14,003 nucleotides of DNA from an uncultured Cellvibrio sp. (GTDB lineage: Bacteria > Pseudomonadota > Gammaproteobacteria > Pseudomonadales > Cellvibrionaceae). Where the stretch lies: positions 1-14,003 of the forward strand of contig CAMLML010000101.1 in the NCBI GenBank assembly GCA_946481095.1. The letters are read 5' to 3'. The translations under genes and the position numbers were made by a program. The notes under the pieces were generated by a model that saw only the letters and a list, made by a program, of their open reading frames with translations, was not told the origin of the DNA and did not search any database. Below are positions 9,086 through 14,003 of the stretch, in pieces (position 1 is the first letter of the stretch; each line of letters opens with the position of its first letter).

Positions 9086-9496
9086 TTAATGCGGAGCTAA
9101 ACTTTCATCCCAAAAAGTCGCTTCAATTTTATTTCCATCCAGATCGCGAACGAAGCAGCCGTAGTAGGCGTCAGTATATAAAGGTCTTGGTCCGGGTGGG
9201 CCGTCGCAGGTGGCGCCATTTTCAATTGCGGTGTTGTAAAAATCATGTACTTGTTGTTTGTTACCCGCGATAAATGCGACATGTGTTCCATTGCCTTGTG
9301 TTGCTGCTTTGCCGTCTATAGGTGTTTGCAACCAGAATTCAACAAATTGCTTTCCGTAACCTGCTGCGCCTGGATAATCTTCTTTTAATTTTATATTCAG
9401 TGTAGATAAAACCCGATTATAAAAGTCGCGTGCTTTTTCAAATTGGTTGGTGCCCAACGACAAATGCGAAATAATGGAAGGATTTTCTTGCGTCAT
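9086..9496 (-). CDS. VOC (glyoxalase/bleomycin-resistance fold) family protein
   Basis: The 136-residue product has a single-module VOC pattern. It opens with ISHLSLGTNQFEKARDFYNRVL, has a central FVEFWLQTP strand and GTHVAF, and ends with RDLDGNKIEATFWD. Possible metal ligands are H11, E53, H72 and E125, placed as in metal-dependent VOC enzymes, but the assignment is by eye. Members include glyoxalase I, dioxygenases and antibiotic-binding proteins, and the substrate cannot be told here. AGGAG-type sequence on the minus strand (about 9503-9509) lies close before the ATG and supports the start. Its stop is 18 bases from the stop of the convergent GGDEF/EAL gene, with no clear terminator between them. 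It lies 29 bases downstream of a second VOC gene and is probably cotranscribed with it. Confidence 0.85.
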   Translation of the reverse strand: MTQENPSIISHLSLGTNQFEKARDFYNRVLSTLNIKLKEDYPGAAGYGKQFVEFWLQTPIDGKAATQGNGTHVAFIAGNKQQVHDFYNTAIENGATCDGPPGPRPLYTDAYYGCFVRDLDGNKIEATFWDESLAPH

Positions 9497-9525
9497 ACGA
9501 TTTCTCCTACATATCGATTAACAAA

Positions 9526-10002
9526 TTACACAATCAAATGATGCTGATCATCAAACACCCAGGCATCTTCGTAATCCACTTCAAATAAATAACCATCAGG
9601 ATCACGAAAATAGCCCGCAACACCCCAGTGGGTTTTGGTTGCAGGTTTTACCAATGTCCCACCCGCTTCAACTGCTTTGGCAAGAATGCGTGGCACTTCT
9701 TCAACTGTTTTTGCGAGATACACCAATGCAGTACCGGAAAAACCTGAACCCTGATCAGTAGGCGAGAGTGCATCTGCCGCTAAATCTTTTTTACCAATTA
9801 AACATAAGGCAAATCCACCCATATCGTATTTCACAAATCCGGAATGGCTGGTAACAGCGCGTTGCCAGCCCAGTGCATCGTAAAATGCTGCCGAGCGTAA
9901 AACATTATCAACGCCCAATAAAATCAAATGTAATCGTTGTGATGGCGCCAATGATGACAATTCATTTTGATATTCATCACCTACCGCTAAATGGTCGAGC
10001 AT
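9526..10002 (-). CDS. VOC family protein (glyoxalase-like)
   Basis: The 158-residue product has VOC features: LHLILLGVDNVLRSAAFYDALGW at 24-46, a middle FALCLIGKKDL strand, and a C-terminal HWGVAGYFRDPDGYLFEVDY at 125-144. The RDPDGYLFEV block is the classic end of a VOC module. The N-terminal histidine of the metal site (H25) and E141 are candidates for ligands. The start is chosen at 10002 because AAGGAA on the minus strand sits about seven bases before it; an upstream in-frame ATG at 10029 would add nine residues without such a site. It is first of a probable two-gene minus-strand unit with the other VOC gene. The 148-base gap to the divergent membrane-protein gene should hold both promoters, though I could not settle on convincing -35/-10 boxes. 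Confidence 0.85.
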   Translation of the reverse strand: MLDHLAVGDEYQNELSSLAPSQRLHLILLGVDNVLRSAAFYDALGWQRAVTSHSGFVKYDMGGFALCLIGKKDLAADALSPTDQGSGFSGTALVYLAKTVEEVPRILAKAVEAGGTLVKPATKTHWGVAGYFRDPDGYLFEVDYEDAWVFDDQHHLIV

Positions 10003-10150
10003 AAAAAGTTTCCTTATTGCAATTGCCAAAATGGTTATCAGGCTACTTGGTTTGACTGTCTAAAGTTGTCAGTATGTTCATGGCATTAATCCTGCTAAAT
10101 AAATTACCGGTTAAGAGAGTTCAATCGATTCATTTTACAAGGGCAAGCCT

Positions 10151-10558
10151 GTGGTAGGCATATTCAACTATTTTGCGCATCTCAAACCCGGAAAATTAAT
10201 TCTCTGGTACTACCTCATTTGGTATTTCACTACGGTTTATTTTCGTTTTGATGCCAATCCGAAAATCTGGATTAATGCCTTGGGAATCAGCGTGGTGATT
10301 GGAATTGCGTTGACCTTGAGTGTGGGTAACGGGCAATCCTTAATGGCTAATCCCTGGCAGACTTTTCGCTTATTCTGGATGCCCTTTGCCGTGTCGAGTT
10401 TTTCATCATTAATCAAAGGTCAGGGATATTTTGTGATTTTTTCCCCGCATCTATTTGAATCATTAGTTGCTATCAGTGCCTGTTTATTGTTCACCCTGGT
10501 GGTCTGGGCGCTTAAAATCAGGGCAGATTATCTTCAGGAAAATTTGTCTTCCAGATAG
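10151..10558 (+). CDS. Small conserved-looking membrane protein of unknown function
   Basis: The 135-residue product starts at GTG 10151. An AAGGG-type site lies about seven bases before it, and no ATG occurs between it and the preceding in-frame stop. Hydrophobic helices are likely at about 17-33 (LILWYYLIWYFTTVYF), 43-59, possibly 72-86, and 103-121. The protein is aromatic-rich, with a conserved-looking FDANPKIWINALGIS loop between the first two helices. It should sit in the inner membrane. I do not recognise a named family or function. It is divergent from the VOC genes and is followed by a 261-base gap, so it seems to be a single-gene unit. Confidence 0.7.
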   Translation: MVGIFNYFAHLKPGKLILWYYLIWYFTTVYFRFDANPKIWINALGISVVIGIALTLSVGNGQSLMANPWQTFRLFWMPFAVSSFSSLIKGQGYFVIFSPHLFESLVAISACLLFTLVVWALKIRADYLQENLSSR

Positions 10559-10576
10559 TTTGTCCTAACCCGGTTT

Positions 10577-10714
10577 TTATTTTCCCATACGCTGTAAAAT
10601 GTGGCTGCTAATGCCGCTGATCAATCGTGTTGCCAGAAATTCGAGGACGTTACCAATCCAAGACCGACAGCAATAGCGGCGGGTGACTAGCCAGGTTTGC
10701 CGCTCATCACACAT
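10577..10714 (-). CDS. Possible small protein of 45 residues, unknown function
   Basis: On the minus strand an ATG at 10714 opens 45 codons ending at TAA 10577-10579. AAAAGG at 10720-10725 sits five bases before the start, a good ribosome-binding geometry. The product begins MCDERQTWLVTRRYCCRSW, then has an amphipathic-looking stretch GNVLEFLATRLISGISSHIL and ends QRMGK. It is basic, with three cysteines and two tryptophans, and no export signal. It lies tail-to-tail with the GTG-started membrane-protein gene and head-to-head with the serine hydrolase gene. It could be a real small gene, a remnant of a longer one, or chance; I know of no family for it. Confidence 0.35.
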   Translation of the reverse strand: MCDERQTWLVTRRYCCRSWIGNVLEFLATRLISGISSHILQRMGK

Positions 10715-10780
10715 AGAAACCTTTTGGCACCAATTCCCCACGGAACATGGATCAATTGCCAGAATATCGTTTCTTTCAAA

Positions 10781-10808
10781 GTAGATAAAAACACACGTAG
10801 ATAAAAAC
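10781..10808 (+). repeat. 12-bp direct repeat upstream of the serine hydrolase gene
   Basis: GTAGATAAAAAC occurs at 10781-10792 and again at 10797-10808, separated by four bases (period 16). The second copy runs directly into the ribosome binding site GGAGA (10809-10813) and the ATG at 10820. It could be a tandem regulator-binding site, an mRNA 5' leader element or a duplication. Confidence 0.6.
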
Positions 10809-10819
10809 GGAGATTATCC

Positions 10820-12679
10820 ATGCACAGTTTTGTAAAAATTATTTTGACCATCATCGCTACGATCAGCTTGCCAGTGATGGCGGATGAGCCAGTACCCAAA
10901 ACACTTGATGAATTAAAAGTTGCGATTGAAAAAATTCGCGTGGAAACCAAAACGCCAGCGGTTGGTATTGCATTGGTGGATAACAGCGGAATTGCGTGGG
11001 TTGATGGATTGGGTGAAGCTAATCTGAAAACCCATGCAGAAGCAGATGAAAATACTTTATTCCGCATTGGTTCAGTGTCCAAAATGTTTGCTGCATTGGC
11101 TGTGTTGAAATTACAAGAGGAAGGAAAATTAAATTTACAAGATAAAGTTCGTGATTTGGCGCCGGAAATTTATTTTGAAAATGCCTGGGAAGAAACTCAT
11201 CCCGTTAGATTGGTTCATTTGTTGGAACACACTACCGGTTGGGATGATATTCATTTAGCGGAATACGCCTATTCCGCGCCTGACTCCATGACAACCAAAG
11301 AAGGCCTTGATTATCATCCTGATTCACGTAAATCGCGTTGGGTTCCCGGTACGCGTCATGCCTATTGCAATTCAGGTGCAGCGGTGGTGGCTTATATTGT
11401 TGAAAAGATCACAGGCGAAAAATACGAAGACTATATAAGCGAGACATTTTTCAAGCCACTTGATATGCAGTCTACCAGTTATTTCAAAACAGATTTATAT
11501 CAACAAAAGGGGGCGACACTTTATACGAATAATAAACCGGAAGATTATTGGCATATCATTTTTCGAGCAGCAGGTTCTATAAATTCATCGCCAAAAGATA
11601 TGGCGAATTTTTTGAAATTTTTAGTATCGCGTGGATCAATCGAGAATCAACAATTAATTTCAAAAGCATCGATTGATCGAATGGAAACACCCGAAACGAC
11701 TTTGGGAAACACATCCGGTATTAAAGCTGGTTATGGTCTCGCCAATTACACAACAGGTTACAACGATTTTCATATTGCATTTCATGGTCATAATGGCGGT
11801 GTATTTGGCGGTGTGACTGAACTCAGTTACAGCAATCAATTGCAAGCGGGTTATGTTGTTATGCTTAACTCAGGTAATGGAATGGCACTGGATAAAATAT
11901 CCAAAACCATTCGCGGATTTTTAGCAAAAGATCACAAGGTTATTAAACACGAACCTATTTCATTACCTGAAAAATTCAAAACATTGAATGGGTACTATAC
12001 GCCTGTTAACTTCCGCAATCATATGAGTCGTTTTGTGATTGCTACGTTTGGTGTAATGAAATTTCGCACTGATGACAATCGTCTCTATCGCAGCCCTTTA
12101 TTCGGCGGATGGGAAAGCAAAGATTATGCAGTGAACGACAATAATTTAATTGATGCCTGGTCGGGTTTGGAGACAATTACATTGGTAAATGATCCGATTG
12201 AAGGTGATCTGGTTCAAGTGAGTACAGATTTATTCAAACCTGTACCTGCATTCCAGGTCTTTGGTGTGTTGGGGCTTTATTCTGCACTCAGCATAATCAC
12301 TTTGTGTAGTTTAATTGCCATTATGATTTGGGGTGGGCGACGAATCGGGAAAAAACTTCCCATGGATTCCAGCGTCCGTATGCGTATTTGGCCATTGATT
12401 TCAGGCGTAATATTTTTTGCGCTTATGATTAGCATGTCACTCGGTGGATTGTTTTTACAGGCCTATGCCAGTATATCTATATTATCGCTGATTGTTTTTT
12501 TGCTCAGTATTGCCTACCCGACGATAACGCTTTTTGGTTTGTTTAAGTTTTTTACTTATCAATATGATTCAGTGCCAATATGGATAGTCTTGTACGCCAT
12601 TTTTTACACAATGTTGAATGTATTGGTGGCAATGCACTTGGTTTATTATGGGATCTTCGCTCTTAAAACCTGGGCTTGA
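10820..12679 (+). CDS. Serine hydrolase (beta-lactamase/class C fold) with four-helix membrane C-terminus
   Basis: This 619-residue protein has a signal peptide (hydrophobic core about 6-19, cleavage after VMA at 21). A beta-lactamase/penicillin-binding-type serine hydrolase domain spans about 28-370. Motifs are S85-V-S-K88 (nucleophile and general base), Y182-C-N184, and HGHNGG at 322-327 as the third motif. A beta-rich linker domain at about 385-475 (LNGYYTPVNF onwards) resembles C-terminal domains of such hydrolases. Four membrane helices follow at about 479-505, 525-548, 551-576 and 585-612. The catalytic domain should therefore face the periplasm, tethered to the inner membrane. The substrate (peptide, ester or cell-wall fragment) cannot be told, and this is not evidence for antibiotic resistance. 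The start has GGAGA six bases before it. The stop abuts the histidine kinase gene, so a shared transcript and function are likely. Confidence 0.88.
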   Translation: MHSFVKIILTIIATISLPVMADEPVPKTLDELKVAIEKIRVETKTPAVGIALVDNSGIAWVDGLGEANLKTHAEADENTLFRIGSVSKMFAALAVLKLQEEGKLNLQDKVRDLAPEIYFENAWEETHPVRLVHLLEHTTGWDDIHLAEYAYSAPDSMTTKEGLDYHPDSRKSRWVPGTRHAYCNSGAAVVAYIVEKITGEKYEDYISETFFKPLDMQSTSYFKTDLYQQKGATLYTNNKPEDYWHIIFRAAGSINSSPKDMANFLKFLVSRGSIENQQLISKASIDRMETPETTLGNTSGIKAGYGLANYTTGYNDFHIAFHGHNGGVFGGVTELSYSNQLQAGYVVMLNSGNGMALDKISKTIRGFLAKDHKVIKHEPISLPEKFKTLNGYYTPVNFRNHMSRFVIATFGVMKFRTDDNRLYRSPLFGGWESKDYAVNDNNLIDAWSGLETITLVNDPIEGDLVQVSTDLFKPVPAFQVFGVLGLYSALSIITLCSLIAIMIWGGRRIGKKLPMDSSVRMRIWPLISGVIFFALMISMSLGGLFLQAYASISILSLIVFLLSIAYPTITLFGLFKFFTYQYDSVPIWIVLYAIFYTMLNVLVAMHLVYYGIFALKTWA

Positions 12680-12682
12680 TTG

Positions 12683-13768
12683 ATGAATATTGATTTCTTT
12701 CCGCGCAATAAAAAATTCTGGATCTACCACGGATCGATTCTATTGATTCTGTCGTTGATTCAAACTGTCATTATTTTATTGTGGCGGGAAGAAAAGCTAT
12801 TTAATTTTTTATGCGGGCTATTATGGTTGCCGCTGTTTACATGGGCTGTTCTGGGTTACCGATATCTCTATAAAACTCGCCAGTGGAATAAATTAAATAC
12901 AGGAAACAATATTTTTTTGGTAGTGGGATACAGTTTGGTCGCTGGTTTGATAGTGGCGCTCTTGATGCTGGGTTTGGTTACACCATTTTTCTGGACGGAT
13001 GTAGAAAAAATTCTGCTTCAGCACAATATATCTGTTACTACTATATTGTCCCAGTTAGTTGTGACCAATTGGTTTCAAACCATGTTGTTTGTAGCGAGTT
13101 GGATTTTTATCTACATTGGTATCGTCACTCGCCAGCTGGTAAAAGAAACTGAATTGACGAATTTACGTTTGCAAAATAGTTTGAAAGAAGCACAGCTCGC
13201 CAATCTAAGCAATCAACTCAACCCGCATTTCTTGTTTAATACACTCAATAACATAAAATTTATGGTTCGACTGGATCCGCTTAAAACCGAAAAAATGATT
13301 ACAGACTTATCTGACATTCTGCGTTATTCATTGGAATCCAATAAAAAAGAAAAAGTCAGGATTGGCGATGAGCTGGAGATATTGAATCGTTATCTTGATA
13401 TAGCCAGGGTGCAGATGGAAAACAGATTGAATGTTGTGATTTCAATTCCACAGGCTATTTATTGCAATCTGATTCCACCCATGATTTTGCAATTGTTGAT
13501 TGAAAATGCAATCAAACATGGCATCGATTGTTTGCGACACGGTGGAGATGTGACATTGACGGCGGAGGTGATTTCCGATCAAATCCATTTCACCATTGTC
13601 AATGATATTCCAAATACGCATTCCAATTCTTTGGCTGGTACAGGAATTGGTTTGGCTAATATTGAACAGCGACTCAAATTACTTTATGGCAATCGAGCTG
13701 TATTTGCTGTAACAGAATCGGATTCAATATTTAGTGTAAAACTAATTCTTCCAAAGGAATTATCATGA
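12683..13768 (+). CDS. LytS/YehU-type sensor histidine kinase (His_kinase family)
   Basis: The 361-residue product has four likely membrane helices (about 13-33, 39-60, 76-98, 128-148) with little outside the membrane, then a short coiled coil (about 155-178). The His_kinase domain carries H182 in the family motif NPHFLFNTLNN (180-190). The ATPase domain has N275 in IENAIKHG and GTGIGLANIEQRL from residue 319. This is the LytS/YehU class, which pairs with LytTR-type regulators. ATG 12683 is preferred; the in-frame TTG at 12680 would add one residue. Start and hydrolase stop (12677-12679) are three bases apart, with no strong ribosome binding site, so coupling with the upstream gene is likely. 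It overlaps the response regulator gene by four bases. With so little sensor domain, it may sense through its membrane helices, perhaps by contact with the hydrolase's helices; that is inference. Confidence 0.9.
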   Translation: MNIDFFPRNKKFWIYHGSILLILSLIQTVIILLWREEKLFNFLCGLLWLPLFTWAVLGYRYLYKTRQWNKLNTGNNIFLVVGYSLVAGLIVALLMLGLVTPFFWTDVEKILLQHNISVTTILSQLVVTNWFQTMLFVASWIFIYIGIVTRQLVKETELTNLRLQNSLKEAQLANLSNQLNPHFLFNTLNNIKFMVRLDPLKTEKMITDLSDILRYSLESNKKEKVRIGDELEILNRYLDIARVQMENRLNVVISIPQAIYCNLIPPMILQLLIENAIKHGIDCLRHGGDVTLTAEVISDQIHFTIVNDIPNTHSNSLAGTGIGLANIEQRLKLLYGNRAVFAVTESDSIFSVKLILPKELS

Positions 13769-14003
13769 TGAAAGCGGTGGTGGTTGAAGATTCGCGTATA
13801 GCACGTGAAGGTTTGGTGGAGATGTTAAAATTATTCACTGAAATAGAGGTTGTCGGTGAAGCAGAGCATCCTGTCCCCGCCCTGGAGCTTATTCTCGATA
13901 GGCGCCCCGATGTTATTTTTTTGGATATACACATGCCGGGCGAAACCGGGTTTGATTTACTGGAAAAATTGGACTATGTGCCACGTATTATTTTTACTAC
14001 TGC
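13765..14003 (+). CDS. Response regulator, receiver domain, cut by window end (probable LytTR type)
   Basis: Only the first 79 codons are present. The start ATG at 13765 (a second in-frame ATG follows at 13768) overlaps the kinase stop, and AAAGGAA at 13754-13760 is a good ribosome binding site. The receiver has E8/D9 of the acidic pocket, phosphoacceptor D54 in VIFLDIHMPGETG, and begins the strand-4 segment IIFTTA with the conserved threonine before the window ends. The sequence style (AVVVEDSRIAREGL, IHMPGETGFDLLEKL) and the LytS-type partner suggest a LytR/AlgR-like regulator with a C-terminal LytTR DNA-binding domain, which lies outside the window and is not seen. Confidence 0.85.
   Translation, partial: MMKAVVVEDSRIAREGLVEMLKLFTEIEVVGEAEHPVPALELILDRRPDVIFLDIHMPGETGFDLLEKLDYVPRIIFTT

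Noticed and set aside
9064..9273. Plus-strand 69-codon ORF starting with GTG that overlaps the GGDEF/EAL stop
   Set aside because: It lies wholly opposite the well-supported VOC gene, and its product is arginine-rich with no family pattern, so it is a shadow ORF.
10043..10081. Minus-strand 12-codon ORF (MNILTTLDSQTK) between the VOC gene and the divergent membrane-protein gene, as a possible leader peptide
   Set aside because: It is too short, it lacks regulatory codon runs, and no attenuator hairpin is evident after it.
10756..10787. TTGCCA with a downstream TAGATA as a promoter for the hydrolase operon
   Set aside because: The -35 box is good, but the spacer would be 20 bases and the -10 match is poor, so it is not convincing.
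10687..11082. Minus-strand 131-codon ORF overlapping the hydrolase start
   Set aside because: It mostly overlaps the hydrolase coding region in antisense, is serine/threonine-rich without domain features, and conflicts with the strong hydrolase start.
10820..12679. Calling the serine hydrolase an antibiotic-resistance beta-lactamase
   Set aside because: The SxxK/YxN/HxG motifs are shared by many esterases and peptidases, and the extra membrane domain and kinase neighbour do not fit a typical resistance enzyme.

Overview
The window looks like chromosomal DNA of a Gram-negative gammaproteobacterium of moderate GC content. The support is a Tat-exported DUF1552 protein, a YfiR-type periplasmic protein, a BarA-like hybrid kinase, a GGDEF/EAL protein and a LytS/LytTR pair. 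A Cellvibrio-like organism is my best guess from the gene combination, but nothing here proves the genus. There are no rRNA or tRNA genes, CRISPR arrays, IS elements or integrases that I can see.

Region 1 (1-2318): the 3' end of a DUF1592/DUF1588/DUF1585 cytochrome-type gene is translationally coupled (ATGA overlap) to a DUF1552 gene with a Tat signal, followed by a hairpin terminator. Region 2 (2352-3215): a lone Rossmann-fold protein resembling SAM-dependent methyltransferases.

Region 3 (3367-9067): a tightly coupled three-gene signalling operon joined by two ATGA overlaps. It encodes a secreted YfiR/DUF4154 protein, a membrane hybrid histidine kinase (CHASE8-like sensor, HAMP, HisKA, HATPase, REC, REC, HPt) and a cytoplasmic REC-PAS-PAS-GGDEF-EAL protein. 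The likely logic is that YfiR acts on the kinase's periplasmic domain, phosphate passes His-Asp-His-Asp to the REC domain of the last protein, and cyclic di-GMP level changes. In the known YfiBNR system YfiR acts directly on a diguanylate cyclase; here a phosphorelay appears to be inserted between them. This is the most interesting part of the window.

Region 4 (9086-10558): two minus-strand VOC/glyoxalase-fold genes converge on the GGDEF/EAL gene and diverge from a small membrane protein of unknown function that starts with GTG. Region 5 (10559-10819): an intergenic stretch with a possible 45-residue minus-strand ORF and a 12-bp direct repeat close to the next start codon.

Region 6 (10820-14003): a second signalling operon, encoding a secreted beta-lactamase-fold serine hydrolase with a four-helix membrane C-terminus, a LytS/YehU-type histidine kinase and a response regulator cut off by the window end. 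The abutting or overlapping junctions suggest that the hydrolase is functionally tied to the two-component pair.
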